This document shows positions 1 to 8,638 of a DNA stretch of 64,000 bases, in pieces (position 1 is the stretch's first letter; every line of letters starts with the position of its first letter). The DNA is taken from positions 930,001 through 994,000 of the forward strand of contig NZ_CP012546.1 in assembly GCF_002021925.1 (NCBI RefSeq), in the 5' to 3' direction. Made by a program: the position numbers and the translations under genes. The notes below the pieces were generated by a model. The model was not told where the DNA came from. It saw nothing but the letters and a program-made list of their open reading frames with translations, and ran no database searches. The DNA is from Campylobacter pinnipediorum subsp. pinnipediorum. Lineage in GTDB: Bacteria > Campylobacterota > Campylobacteria > Campylobacterales > Campylobacteraceae.

Positions 1-660
1 TATACGAAGATCATTCATATTTATTTCTATTTCACTATCTTCAACTTCAGGCATAATAGCTACAGTAACAGCAGACGTATGTACCCTGCCCTGACTCTCT
101 GTTTCAGGAACCCTTTGAACTCTATGAGTACCGCCTTCAAACTTAAGTCTAGAATAAGCACCTTTACCTTTAATCAAAACAATAATTTCTTTAAAGCCAC
201 CTGCGCTTCCTTCACTCTGCCCAACAACTTCAAATTTCCAGCCTCTAGCATCAGCATAACGAATATAAGCACCAAAAAGATCGCCAACAAACAATGCAGC
301 TTCATCTCCACCGGTACCAGCTCTTATTTCTAAGAATATATTTTTTTCATCATTTGGATCTTTAGGTATCAATAAAATTTTAATCTTATTTTCAAGCTCA
401 ACAGTAAGATTTTGAAGTTCTTTTATTTCATCTTTTGCAAGATCGCCAAGCTCAGGATCACCAAGAAGATTTTTATTTTCTTCTATAGAGTTTAAAGTAT
501 TAAGATATAATGCAGAAACCTGATATATATCTTCTAAAGATGACTGTTCTTTAGATAGAGCGGTCATCTTTTCTATATCAGTAGAAATATTTGGTTCGCT
601 AAGAAGCTTAGAAATTTCGTTATAACGTTCTAGAAAAGGACGAAGCTTATCAGCTAACAT
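1..660 (-). CDS. prfA: Peptide chain release factor 1 (partial, C-terminus beyond window)
   Basis: Reads leftward off the window edge; 220 codons of a protein usually near 355 residues are present. The protein starts [16 protein letters not shown], and at about residues 120-130 it has [12 protein letters not shown], the class I release-factor core that carries the GGQ-bearing domain further on. RF1 recognises UAA/UAG and triggers peptide release on the ribosome. The RF1-type N-terminal helical domain and the [18 protein letters not shown] stretch favour RF1 over RF2. It lies just downstream of rpsT on the same strand (7 bp gap), so the two are probably co-transcribed. The ATG at 658-660 is the only sensible start. 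Confidence 0.95.
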   Translation of the reverse strand, partial: MLADKLRPFLERYNEISKLLSEPNISTDIEKMTALSKEQSSLEDIYQVSALYLNTLNSIEENKNLLGDPELGDLAKDEIKELQNLTVELENKIKILLIPKDPNDEKNIFLEIRAGTGGDEAALFVGDLFGAYIRYADARGWKFEVVGQSEGSAGGFKEIIVLIKGKGAYSRLKFEGGTHRVQRVPETESQGRVHTSAVTVAIMPEVEDSEIEINMNDLRI

Positions 661-667
661 TATATAA

Positions 668-937
668 TTATGCTACTTTAAGTGTATTTACAAGTTTAGC
701 TAAACGACTAACACGGCGAGCAGCTGTTTGTTTTTTCAAAAATCCCTTGCTTACAAAACTATGGAAACTTTTGTTTGCAACTTTTAAAGCTTCAGTAGCT
801 TTGTCTAAGTTTTTCTCTTCTACAGCAACTAAAACACTTTTTGTTATGTTTTTAAGCCTTGTTCTATAAAATCTATTTCTTTCTGTTCTTTTTATAGTCT
901 GTCTTGCTCTTTTTTCAGCAGATTTATGATTTGCCAT
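668..937 (-). CDS. rpsT: 30S ribosomal protein S20
   Basis: 89 residues, the normal S20 size. It begins [17 protein letters not shown] and is rich in Lys/Arg throughout, with the family's helical RNA-binding pattern and the [14 protein letters not shown] stretch near the C-terminus. It binds 16S rRNA in the small subunit. It stands upstream of prfA on the same strand, an arrangement that would couple two translation genes. The AT-rich 190 bp between it and the divergent tRNA gene must hold its promoter. Confidence 0.97.
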   Translation of the reverse strand: MANHKSAEKRARQTIKRTERNRFYRTRLKNITKSVLVAVEEKNLDKATEALKVANKSFHSFVSKGFLKKQTAARRVSRLAKLVNTLKVA

Positions 938-1106
938 AACTAACCTTTTCTTATATTTTTAGTACTTTTTTAAAAGATATTTAAGTCCGAGATTATATTA
1001 AATATAGTATTAAATATAGCTTAATATACTAGTAAACAAATCAAAATAACCATTTTTAAAAAATATATATAATTTTATGATTTATTTTATAAAAATCTAA
1101 GTTTTT

Positions 1107-1121
1107 TGTGATATAATCACA
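1107..1121 (+). promoter_or_regulatory. Promoter of tRNA-Met with overlapping TGTGAT/ATCACA palindrome
   Basis: TGTGATATAATCACA contains a perfect -10 hexamer (TATAAT, 1112-1117), about 14 bp before the tRNA 5' end. The hexamer sits inside an inverted repeat with six-base arms TGTGAT and ATCACA. Similar arms occur before the lactate permease and the TAXI binding protein. That a regulator binds here is inference; chance in AT-rich DNA is possible. Confidence 0.5.
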
Positions 1122-1130
1122 GCCTAAAAT

Positions 1131-1207
1131 GTCAAGGTAGCTCAGCTGGTTAGAGCGCTGGTCTCATAAGCCGGAGGTCGAGAGTTCAAGTCTCTCTCTT
1201 GACACCA
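1131..1207 (+). tRNA. tRNA-Met (anticodon CAT)
   Basis: 77 nt with all cloverleaf parts. The acceptor stem pairs GTCAAGG with TCTTGAC (last pair G-U). The D arm is GCTC..GAGC, the anticodon loop is CTCATAA, and the T arm holds GTTCAAG. Discriminator A and an encoded CCA follow. The CAT anticodon means elongator or initiator Met, or a tRNA-Ile2; the first acceptor pair is G-C, and initiators usually have a mismatch at 1-72, so elongator Met is favoured. The prophage integrase begins 190 bp downstream. Confidence 0.95.
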
Positions 1208-1336
1208 TTCATACTTTTAAATACCTTTCAAAACCTTTCACAAAGCCTTATAAAATCGAAGTTTTAAAGCCTTTATACCTTTCAATGATTTTCAATAAAT
1301 TTCAATGATTTTAAGATTTTTTTATTGACTTTTTTA

Positions 1337-1375
1337 TTGACTTGTAAAAAATAATTGAATAAATTTGGTTTTGAG
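1337..1375 (+). repeat. Left copy of imperfect boundary repeat (candidate attL)
   Basis: This ~39-bp stretch (starting TTGACTTGTAAAA, ending TTTTGAG) recurs at 37608-37647 with about 90% identity and a one-base indel. It lies between tRNA-Met and the integrase start, where an attachment site is expected. It also overlaps the likely integrase promoter, so it could instead be an integrase arm-binding site. Just upstream, 1283-1318 has short TTTCAATGATTTT repeats, again typical of recombinase arm sites. Confidence 0.5.
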
Positions 1376-1395
1376 TCAATAAAAAAGGGATAAAC

Positions 1396-2588
1396 ATGCC
1401 TAAAATAGCTACTTCGCTCACTGCAATATCAATCAAAAATTTAAAACCAAAAGATAAGCCCTACTTTGTAAGCGATGGTTTTAATATGTTAGTTAAAGTC
1501 GCTCCGAACGGAAATAAAACTTTTGTATTTATATATAAAAGTCCAAAGACAAATAAACGTAGGCGACATACAATAGGAACATATCCAACAATGAGTTTAA
1601 GCGAAGCAAGAGAAAAAAGAACAGAGTTACAAAAATTAGTAAATAATGGTATAGATATTTTACAAGAGCAAAATTACAAAGATTTTCAAGCAATATATCA
1701 AGAATACATAAAAACAAGATCAGATGTAACACCAAAACATCTACAAAGAATAAAAAGTATATTTGATAGATTTATATTACCAAAGTTTGCAAATGCTGAT
1801 ATAAAAATCATAACAAGAAAAGATATAATTAATGCACTCTCCCCTATTCAAGATAAACAAGAAACATTAAAGAAAAGTTTAATAGCTTTAAACCATTTCT
1901 ATAAGTATGCATTATTATATGAAGACATAGACCATAATATAATAACAGACATAGATAAAAAACGCTCATAGGCAAAATAGAAGTAACACATTATGCTTTC
2001 TTAAAAGATGATAAGGATATAAGCAATTTGCTAAGAAATATAAAAGAGTATGCCGGAGATGATAGGATAAAGATATGTGCTTTGCTTCAGCTTTATACAG
2101 CTGTGCGTGGAGCAAATGCAAGATTTGCCGAATGGTCTGAGTTTGATTTTGATAAGAGCTTATGGAGTATAAGTGCCCAAAAGATGAAAGCTGGTAAAGC
2201 TCATGAAGTGCATTTAACAAATAGCGTTAAAAATATGCTTTTAGAATATAAACAAAAATATACTTTTAACTCAAAATATCTATTTCCTAGCCTAAGGACA
2301 AATTTAAAACCTATAAGCGATAACACAGTAAGAACTATGCTAAGAAACTTGGGCTATTCAAACGAGCAAATAACACCGCATGGGTTTAGAGCTACATTTA
2401 GCACGATATGTCATGAAAACATAGACATACATAAACATAGCTCGGATGTGATAGAGCTTTGTTTAGCTCACATTGAAACCAATAAAGTAAAAGATGCATA
2501 TAATCATGCTAAAAATTTAAAGCAAAGGGCTAGTTTGCTTAAATGGTGGAGTGATTATTTAGATAATCTGTATTCGCCTGACATGTAG
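1396..2588 (+). pseudogene. int: Tyrosine-recombinase integrase (DUF4102/P4 type), frameshifted
   Basis: The N-terminal DUF4102 domain (residues ~1-90) reads in one frame to a TAG at 1969-1971. The catalytic domain continues in another frame from about 1960. Adding one A to the A6 run at 1957-1962 joins them through DIDKKTLIGKIEVTHY. Catalytic residues are visible in the second part: Arg in YTAVRGANARF, the HGFR box, the LAHIE region, and Tyr in KDAYNHAK. The family inserts phage or islands, often at tRNA 3' ends. RBS AAAGGGATAAAC precedes the ATG at 1396. It is either inactivated, translated by slippage, or a sequencing error. Confidence 0.85.
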
Positions 2589-2737
2589 CGATTAATTGAT
2601 TGAAGTGAATAATACACCGTTTTATGTCCTGCTTTTCTTTTGTCTAAGATTTTATCTCTTGCTAATCGCCAAAGGGTTGTATCACCAACACCTAGCATCT
2701 CTTTGGCTTGTTTTGCTGGTATAAATGTATTATTCAT
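2555..2737 (-). CDS. Excisionase-like / AlpA-type helix-turn-helix protein
   Basis: 60 residues. The N-terminal half FIPAKQAKEMLGVGDTTLWR is a MerR/AlpA-like helix-turn-helix, followed by the wing-like KAGHKTVYYSLQSINRYM. This is the usual shape of small phage Xis/AlpA regulators, which direct excision or control the integrase. It converges on the integrase gene, with the 3' ends overlapping by 34 bp. The exact role is inferred from size, fold and position. Confidence 0.7.
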   Translation of the reverse strand: MNNTFIPAKQAKEMLGVGDTTLWRLARDKILDKRKAGHKTVYYSLQSINRYMSGEYRLSK

Positions 2738-2741
2738 TTTT

Positions 2742-2951
2742 TTACTCCTGGTATATTTCTTCTAAAGTCATGCTTATACAGCTCATGAGCGCATCAACTT
2801 CATCGCATAAGTCATTCAATCGTTCGTTTAACAATTCTTTATCAGCCACACCGCTAATATAATCATCATGCGCTGTCTTAACTAATGCGTAATCTTTTTT
2901 TATGATCTCAATAAAATATTTTAAATCATGTTCTATAAGTTTAGTTAGCAT
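2742..2951 (-). CDS. Hypothetical prophage protein, 69 aa
   Basis: Acidic, mostly helical, starting MLTKLIEHDLKYFIEI; no motif recognised. It has a good ribosome-binding site (AAGGAGTAAAA before the ATG) and lies 4 bp upstream of the xis-like gene in the same leftward operon. No function can be given. Confidence 0.6.
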   Translation of the reverse strand: MLTKLIEHDLKYFIEIIKKDYALVKTAHDDYISGVADKELLNERLNDLCDEVDALMSCISMTLEEIYQE

Positions 2952-2961
2952 TTTTACTCCT

Positions 2962-3318
2962 TTATAAGCTTTGCACTATTTCATTTAAATGTTTTATTAT
3001 GCTTTTTGCGGTTGTTAAATCATTGCATTTTATAGATGCGTTATTTCTTTCAGCATCTCAGTCCTAACACGTGCTTCTTTGACACACGATAAAACATTTT
3101 TTGTTAATAATGTATGTTTTTTTGCATGTTGCAGACTTAATAATTTTGTCAATTTCATCAGTTATATTATTGTTTGCTTCCCAAATTTTATTTAATTTGG
3201 CGTTTATTTTCTCAAATATTTTATCCGCATTGTCTGGATACTTTGAAGACGCAAACATCCTTTTTATTTCTAATCGCTCAGCTTTTTTAAAAATCCCAAC
3301 ACAGTCATCTAATCTCAT
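2962..3318 (-). pseudogene. Hypothetical early phage protein, probably frameshifted near its C-terminus
   Basis: An ORF of 84 codons starts at 3318 (MRLDDCVGIFKKAERLEIKR) and ends at 3064 in low-complexity, Cys-rich residues. Beyond the stop, other frames continue a plausible protein: VKEARVRTE, then DAERNNASIKCNDLTTAKS and on to a TAA at 2962, just before the RBS of the next gene. I infer two small frame changes, one near a GTGTGT run at ~3083-3089 and one near 3057-3062. The family is not recognised. The reconstruction is less certain than for the other broken genes here. Confidence 0.45.
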
Positions 3319-3322
3319 GATC

Positions 3323-4201
3323 TTAGTTACCTTTTTTTATTGTGTTTTGCTTTTTTTGTAAGTCTTCTGCCAGCCTTTTAAAAATATGCGCTATAACATC
3401 AACAGTCCAGGCGTTGCCTATGCTTTTATATCTTTGTGTATTTGATACACCTACTGTATAGTCAATAGGCAATGTTTGCAATTTTTAATACTCATTTACG
3501 CTTAGATTTCTCATCTTGTTTTTTTCTTTATTGAGATAGTATTGTTTCGTATGTGTTTTGTTTGTTGTTAAACAGTTTGCTTTTTCATCACACACTGTTT
3601 TTAAAATATCTTTAATCGCTACCCCATTATGCAATTTAAAACAAAAAGGCTTAAGCTCTCTAAATTCGTGTGTGTCTAGCACATCGTTTAGTTTTATGTT
3701 TTTATCTTGTGGTTGTGTTATGTTTGGTATATTCGTCCAATATAAGCGGTTTCTGTTTTGTGCTGATACAAGTGCCGAATTAATTTTTACAGGCTGAACT
3801 TTTAAAATATCGCTTATGATATCTTGGCACTCTTTTTTCATCACTACATTTTCAAGCAAAAAGTATTTAGGTTTAACCTCTCTTAAAAGTCGTACAAACT
3901 CAAAAAACAAATCACTTCTTTCGTCTTTGAAATTTAACCTTTTACCAGCCACAGAAAAGCCTTGACAAGGACTACACGCTATTAATAAATCGATTTGTGG
4001 CAAGTCTCTGCCTTTTATATTCCTAACATCTCCTAATCGATATTCTTTATCTTGTGGATAGTTATTATTAGCAATCTTGATTGCATACTCATTTGTCTCG
4101 ATGCTATAATATTTATCAATCGCAACATTAGCTCTTTGCAACGCTAATCTACCACAAGAGATTCCATCAAAAAGGCTTAAAACATTTACATCACCACTCA
4201 T
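3323..4201 (-). pseudogene. C5-cytosine DNA methyltransferase (Dcm family) with in-frame TAA
   Basis: Motif I (SLFDGISCGRLAL) lies near residue 10, the catalytic ACSPCQGFSVAG near residue 85, ENV near 118, and QNRNRLYW (motif VIII) near 150. Frame is kept to a TAA at 3485-3487 in the sequence NLSVNEY-stop-KLQTLPIDYT. The same frame then continues for about 54 codons with motif X (SIGNAWTVDVIAHIF) to a TAA at 3323. Family members have a residue, often Glu, at the stop, so GAA to TAA is the simplest change. Phage C5 methylases mostly protect against host restriction. Without motif X (cofactor binding) the short product is probably inactive. Confidence 0.85.
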
Positions 4202-4413
4202 TCATAAGCCTTTATCAAAAAATCAATATACCATTTGGCTTTTTTTAAATCCTCACCCCCATTTTTATCTTTATACCTACAAATATATTTAATAATATTA
4301 CCTTCGCAAAATCCCATATTATTAGAAGTTATAAAGTCTATGGGTTCAATCGTCATCTTTTCGTAATGACTGCCACCAATTTGTTTTCTGTTGTTTGTGT
4401 TTGCTACCTCCAT
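4198..4413 (-). CDS. DUF3310 family protein
   Basis: 71 residues with the DUF3310 signature: IGGSHYEKMTIEPIDFI, then EGNIIKYICRYKDK and DLKKAKWYIDFLI. This small family is common in phages, sometimes annotated as a nucleotide-kinase-like protein; its role is unknown. It overlaps the start of the methylase by 4 bp (ATGA-type coupling) and follows the helicase, so it is in the early replication and modification operon. Confidence 0.85.
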   Translation of the reverse strand: MEVANTNNRKQIGGSHYEKMTIEPIDFITSNNMGFCEGNIIKYICRYKDKNGGEDLKKAKWYIDFLIKAYE

Positions 4414-4415
4414 TA

Positions 4416-5807
4416 TTAACTCACTTTTAAAAAATTAGGTATTTGGGTTTCAACTTTAGGGTTGTATTCTGTTTTAATTGTTTTTGTTTGTCGTATCTCT
4501 TCTTGCACGATGTCTTTTGTTTGGCTAATAACACCGTCAATCATTTTTAAAAAATCTTTTTCTTTGCGGTTTATATTAGACAATACGTTTGCCTCTGCCT
4601 CACTTGTAACGATACAACAATCAACATCATTCTTTTGCCCGTATCTATAAACCCGCATTAAGCTCTGAAAAAAACCTTCAAAGCTATCGGACAAGCTAGC
4701 GTATACGACATTTTTACAATGCTTTTGCCAGTTCATCCCAAAACCTGCGATTTTTGGCTTTGTTATCAGTACTCTTATTTTGCCTTTTGCGAAGTCTTGC
4801 ATAGCTTTGGCTTTAAACTCATCACTATCACTTCCTTTTATCTCCACAGCATCATTTATAAGCTCTTTTAATTTCTTACCTTCATCATTTAATTCACACC
4901 AAACCAAATAATTATCATCGTTAGAGTTGCATATATCAGCTACTGCTTTACATCTATCATCTAAGCTATCTTTTTTTGCTTGTCTTCGCTCTGATAGCGT
5001 TTGTGCCACATCTGCAAATAATGAAGTAGTGCTCGCATGCTCTACTTCTATATGATGCATATTTAGTTTTGGGAGTTTAAATTTATCATCTTCCGCGTTA
5101 GCATAACCAAGATCGCTAGGTTTTGTAAAAAATGCCACCCAAGTGCTTATAAACTCCCAAAACGGCTTAGCAGCATGCCCTTTTAAAATCCAATTTGATG
5201 TATTGCTCCCATCATGTATAAAATACATCGATAACATTTCGCTTAAGCTCATTATGTTTAAAAATTCGGTATGATTGCCTAGCTCGGTGTAGTCATTTGG
5301 CGATGGTGTCGCCGAGCAAGCGAGTTTATAAGCAGTTGATTTAAAGCTTACTATTATCAAAGCTCGACCCTTTGAAGTATAGCTTTTTATGTGACTGCTT
5401 TCATCTAATACCACAGCTACAAACTCACTAGCATTAAATTTATCTAGCTTTTCATAGCTTGTTATATTTATGCCGTTTATAACATCTTTTACACTTTCAC
5501 AGTATTTAACATTATATCCCAAAATGTGTTTTATTTCTTCTACACTTTGATGAGCGACTGCAAGCGGTGCTATTATTAATACCGGTTTTTGTTCTTTCTT
5601 CCACACTTGATAAGCCCACTCGCCCTGCATGGCTGTTTTACCACTCCCCGTCATTGCAAAGATAGCAAAATGCCCTTTTTTTAGCGCAAGTTGCACTAGG
5701 TCTTTTTGATATTCAAACAAAGTTTTATTCAATTCATCTCTTTTTATATCAACACTTTTAAAAACCGCCATTTTTTTCTTTGACCCTAAAAATTCATCAT
5801 ATGTCAT
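4416..5807 (-). CDS. SNF2/DEAD-type helicase of phage early region
   Basis: About 463 residues from the ATG at 5807 (RBS AAGGATAACAAT); an upstream TTG at 5825 is possible but has no better site. Superfamily 2 motifs are in order: FAMTGSGKTAMQ (Walker A), VVLDESSHIK (motif II, DESS instead of DEAH), LACSATPSPNDYTELG (motif III), LITKPKIAGFGMNWQ (motif V) and QSLMRVYRYGQ (motif VI). ATP-dependent DNA translocation or remodelling is expected. Such helicases in phages often sit, as here, beside a DNA methylase. Confidence 0.85.
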   Translation of the reverse strand: MTYDEFLGSKKKMAVFKSVDIKRDELNKTLFEYQKDLVQLALKKGHFAIFAMTGSGKTAMQGEWAYQVWKKEQKPVLIIAPLAVAHQSVEEIKHILGYNVKYCESVKDVINGINITSYEKLDKFNASEFVAVVLDESSHIKSYTSKGRALIIVSFKSTAYKLACSATPSPNDYTELGNHTEFLNIMSLSEMLSMYFIHDGSNTSNWILKGHAAKPFWEFISTWVAFFTKPSDLGYANAEDDKFKLPKLNMHHIEVEHASTTSLFADVAQTLSERRQAKKDSLDDRCKAVADICNSNDDNYLVWCELNDEGKKLKELINDAVEIKGSDSDEFKAKAMQDFAKGKIRVLITKPKIAGFGMNWQKHCKNVVYASLSDSFEGFFQSLMRVYRYGQKNDVDCCIVTSEAEANVLSNINRKEKDFLKMIDGVISQTKDIVQEEIRQTKTIKTEYNPKVETQIPNFLKVS

Positions 5808-5817
5808 ATTGTTATCC

Positions 5818-6744
5818 TTAATCAAATAAACTTTTTTGTTGTCGTTGGTTTATTGCTAGCTTGCAATTTTTAGCAGCAACTTTAAAATAAGAGCTTTTAA
5901 GCTCTACGCCTACGCCCCTGCGTTTCATTTTTAAAGATTGATAAACTTCGCTTCCTATACCTAAAAAGGGAGTTAAGACAATATCGCCCTCGTTAGTCCA
6001 AAGTTGCAAAGCTCTTTCTATCACGTCAAGTTGTAAAGGGCATATGTGCTTTTCATCTTCATCGTCTTTACTCCCCTTTAAAGCAAGTGTGTTGCTTTGT
6101 CTTATATCCATCCAAACGGGGCTAGCATACCTTTGCCATACCTCTATGCTCCCACGATTTAAACTGCCCTTCTCCTCGTTAAACTCTGCTGTTATAGGTT
6201 CGCCATCGCCCGAATAGTATTCAAACCCACCGGATATAGGTTCTTTGTTCTCGCCTGGTTTTCTCATGGTTACCAGATAATCAGGTATGCCCTGACGGCT
6301 CATAGCGCTATCTTTAACCAATTGCTTATGTAAAAGCCCTAGTGCTTTTGTGCGTTGTTGCGCGATTACTGGGTCTTTCCAAATGCAAACCTCACTATGA
6401 AAGATAAAACCAACTTCTTGAAAAAGTCTTATAAGCTCACCCCTAAAATCCCTAATCCCTATAAACCCATCTTTAACTTTTGAAGTAGGTAAATTCATAC
6501 AATGAAAACTCATAAGCCTACCGCTTTTTAACACCCTAAACAAATCTTTGGCTAAAAACTCAAAATGCTTTATAAACTCACCTTTGTCGGAGTTCCCCAT
6601 ATCTCTATCAGAGTTTGAATAAGTATAAAGGCTATCAAAAGGTGTATAATCTATGCTCTCGTCATCAAAACTTTTTATAACCTCACAACTATCGCCATTG
6701 TAGATAGCGTATTCATCTGTCACAACTTGATCTATAACATCCAT
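5818..6744 (-). CDS. N4/N6 adenine/cytosine-type DNA methyltransferase, motif IV altered
   Basis: 308 residues of the beta-class phage methylases. The C-terminal LTPFLGIGSEVYQSL matches the SAM-binding FxGxG motif, and FHSEVCIWKDPVIAQQR is typical of the group. Relatives have a catalytic SPPF just before SLYTYSNSDRDMGN. Here the line reads SIDYTPFDSLYTYSNSD, so only one Pro remains and about four residues seem missing. The frame is otherwise intact. The enzyme may be inactive or changed. The helicase gene follows 10 bp downstream. Confidence 0.8.
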   Translation of the reverse strand: MDVIDQVVTDEYAIYNGDSCEVIKSFDDESIDYTPFDSLYTYSNSDRDMGNSDKGEFIKHFEFLAKDLFRVLKSGRLMSFHCMNLPTSKVKDGFIGIRDFRGELIRLFQEVGFIFHSEVCIWKDPVIAQQRTKALGLLHKQLVKDSAMSRQGIPDYLVTMRKPGENKEPISGGFEYYSGDGEPITAEFNEEKGSLNRGSIEVWQRYASPVWMDIRQSNTLALKGSKDDEDEKHICPLQLDVIERALQLWTNEGDIVLTPFLGIGSEVYQSLKMKRRGVGVELKSSYFKVAAKNCKLAINQRQQKSLFD

Positions 6745-6748
6745 ATTT

Positions 6749-7087
6749 TTAACCTCTATCTATTGTATTATCGCCAAGCATTTGCATGTTTTCAACCACT
6801 ACAACATGCTTGCTTCTGTTTTGACCGGTAGTAGACTGCCAAGTCTCCTGCACCAATCTGCTTTCTATTAAAATTTTTACACCTTTGCGAATGTATTCAT
6901 TTGCTATTTCTGCAAGCCTTGCAAAAAACACAATATCAATAAACATAGTTTTTTCCATTTTTTCGTTGTTTATTGTGTATTTGCGATTTACTGCGACTGA
7001 TGTTTTACCTATCGCGGTATTTGACTGCATAAACCTAAGCTCTATATCTTTTGTTAAATGTCCTACTAAAATAACTTTATTAAACAT
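6749..7087 (-). CDS. ssb: Single-stranded DNA-binding protein
   Basis: About 112 residues from MFNKVILVGHLTKDIELRF, the usual SSB opening; an ORF extension to 7111 overlaps the upstream gene and is less likely. The OB-fold follows, with TMFIDIVFFARLAEIANEYI and the RLVQETWQSTTGQNRSKH loop. The protein is short and ends NTIDRG without the acidic DDDIPF tail that recruits host partners. It coats single strands during phage replication. Confidence 0.9.
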   Translation of the reverse strand: MFNKVILVGHLTKDIELRFMQSNTAIGKTSVAVNRKYTINNEKMEKTMFIDIVFFARLAEIANEYIRKGVKILIESRLVQETWQSTTGQNRSKHVVVVENMQMLGDNTIDRG

Positions 7088-7089
7088 AT

Positions 7090-7587
7090 CTAGCTCTTTA
7101 CGCCTTCGCAAAGCTGATTAATTTTGTCGAACAAAACTATCACTTTTTTCATAGTCTCTTTTATATTCTCATCTTGCCTTTTTATAGAGTCTCTTAAATC
7201 TTGTAAACAATAATCTTCTGCTAAATCCTGATCGAAAATTTCCTGAAAAATATGATTTTCAAACACAATTTTTTTATTGTTATTTGTTGCGAATTTATAC
7301 TCTTGCCTTATCTCTTCGCTTGATAATGTATAACTTAAATTTGGTATAAACAAAGCATCGCACCCATTAAGCCTATCAAGACAAATCCTCATCATCTCAT
7401 CCCTGCTTTTATTGTTAAATATATTTTGCATATCTAGCGTCATCGCTACAGGCGAAAACAAAGAACAATTTTCTGGAAAATGATTAACCGCTTGTATCAT
7501 TGCTTGAAATGCTAGCTCTCTCACATATCTTTTACTTTTACCGGCTTTTAAAGCTGTATCGTAAGCACTTGCTACATAAACCTTCAT
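7090..7587 (-). CDS. DUF4406/nucleoside-deoxyribosyltransferase-like protein
   Basis: 165 residues. It opens MKVYVASAYDTA, and later has SLFSPVAMTLDM and LDRLNGCDALFIPNLSYTLSSE, the layout of DUF4406 proteins (Rossmann-like fold related to nucleoside 2-deoxyribosyltransferases). In phages these sit with replication genes and may act on nucleotides, which is inference. The start codon overlaps the stop of the small gene upstream (ATGA). Confidence 0.6.
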   Translation of the reverse strand: MKVYVASAYDTALKAGKSKRYVRELAFQAMIQAVNHFPENCSLFSPVAMTLDMQNIFNNKSRDEMMRICLDRLNGCDALFIPNLSYTLSSEEIRQEYKFATNNNKKIVFENHIFQEIFDQDLAEDYCLQDLRDSIKRQDENIKETMKKVIVLFDKINQLCEGVKS

Positions 7588-7730
7588 CTTTTACCCTTTA
7601 ATTTTAATTCAAGTGCTATCTCTAAATGTTTCAAATTTGGATTTATAAGCATTAAATGCTTAATACCTTTTTTACGAAAATAACGACATACTCTAATCGC
7701 TCTTATATACTCATCTAAATCGTAATTCAT
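7584..7730 (-). CDS. Small hypothetical protein, 48 aa
   Basis: Starts MNYDLDEYIRAIRVCRYFRK at 7728-7730 behind AAGGGTAAACA and ends at 7584, overlapping the next ATG. It is basic and helical, with a compact DNA- or RNA-binding-like composition, but no family is recognised. It fills what would otherwise be a gap in the leftward early operon, with typical ATGA coupling, which supports it being real. Confidence 0.6.
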   Translation of the reverse strand: MNYDLDEYIRAIRVCRYFRKKGIKHLMLINPNLKHLEIALELKLKGKR

Positions 7731-7741
7731 TGTTTACCCTT

Positions 7742-8638
7742 TTAAAAAATCATTCTTTTTAAGCTTAATCGCTTTCGCATATCTTTAAAAAATGCTATTT
7801 GCTCGTTAAGTTTTGCAAGATCAACCCCAAACGGAAAATCATCACTAATATTAGAAATGATCTCATCCATCACCGCTATACTCTCTTGGTAGCTTTTGTT
7901 TTCTACCTCATCTAAAAATTTTTTATTTAGTTTAAATGTTAGCTCTAGCCTTTGCCAACCATCAAAACTATTATCTATTTTTTGTTTATGATAGTTTGTT
8001 TGCTTTTTATACTTATCATAAAGCAAAATACGACTAAGCCCATAAAGCTTATCATCGCAGTTATTAGCATATAGTGATGTGCTTTTACTTGTCACATTAC
8101 CATCCGTATATTTTTCGGTAGCTTTTTTAAAAAACTCTTTCATCTTATAGCTTATCTCGCCACCACCTTTAAAATCCGCCGCAAAATCATAACTGTAAGT
8201 TTTAAATCTTCTCAAAAACTTACCCAAAATTTTATATGTCTCTTTATGCACCTCCCTGCTCGGTTGATAAAGCCCTGCAAAGACAACAGATACATAATAC
8301 CCATCTCGCTTTTTTCTCTTTTTACAAAGTTTTTTAAGCTCATCCGTATACTCTATAACAAGCATTGAGTTTGTTAAACTCTTAATACCACGCTTAAAGC
8401 TTATATATCGTATCTTCATAGGCGTTTTATCTTCGTCTTTTTTGGCTTGTCTGCTTTCATCTTTTTTTGCTTCTTTACTTTTATATTTATAGTCCGCGTA
8501 TTCTTTTACGCTCTTATTCCTGCTTACAAGCCTAAGCTTTTTAATTAGTTCAAGTTTTTTTAAAAAAGACATCAAAGTCTTTTTTGGTAGTATGAATTCA
8601 TAACTATCAATCCCACTACTAAACTCGTAATCAATCAT
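7742..8638 (-). CDS. Possible replication initiator (phage CRI/Rep_trans-like)
   Basis: 298 residues, strongly basic (Lys-rich, residues 35-80). The middle has YSYDFAADFKGG, and the C-terminal half has LSRILLYDKYKKQ followed by a Trp-Gln-Arg-Leu-Glu segment (WQRLELTFKLNKKF). A YDK followed by a W.R.E segment is typical of filamentous-phage gene II/CRI and Rep_trans rolling-circle initiators. That resemblance is my recognition, not a search result. The gene sits upstream of ssb in the early operon, which suits a replication role. Confidence 0.45.
   Translation of the reverse strand: MIDYEFSSGIDSYEFILPKKTLMSFLKKLELIKKLRLVSRNKSVKEYADYKYKSKEAKKDESRQAKKDEDKTPMKIRYISFKRGIKSLTNSMLVIEYTDELKKLCKKRKKRDGYYVSVVFAGLYQPSREVHKETYKILGKFLRRFKTYSYDFAADFKGGGEISYKMKEFFKKATEKYTDGNVTSKSTSLYANNCDDKLYGLSRILLYDKYKKQTNYHKQKIDNSFDGWQRLELTFKLNKKFLDEVENKSYQESIAVMDEIISNISDDFPFGVDLAKLNEQIAFFKDMRKRLSLKRMIF

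Noticed and set aside
79-333. 84-codon rightward ORF in the first 400 bases
   Set aside because: It is the antisense shadow of prfA, whose minus-strand translation gives clear RF1 motifs.
1131-1207. Copy of the tRNA-Met 3' end at the right prophage border
   Set aside because: I looked through 37521-37809 for CTCTCTTGACACC or part of it and found none, so I do not call a tRNA-derived attR.
1208-1336. CRISPR-like short repeats (TTTCAATGATTTT) after tRNA-Met
   Set aside because: Only two or three short imperfect units without regular spacers; more consistent with integrase arm sites.
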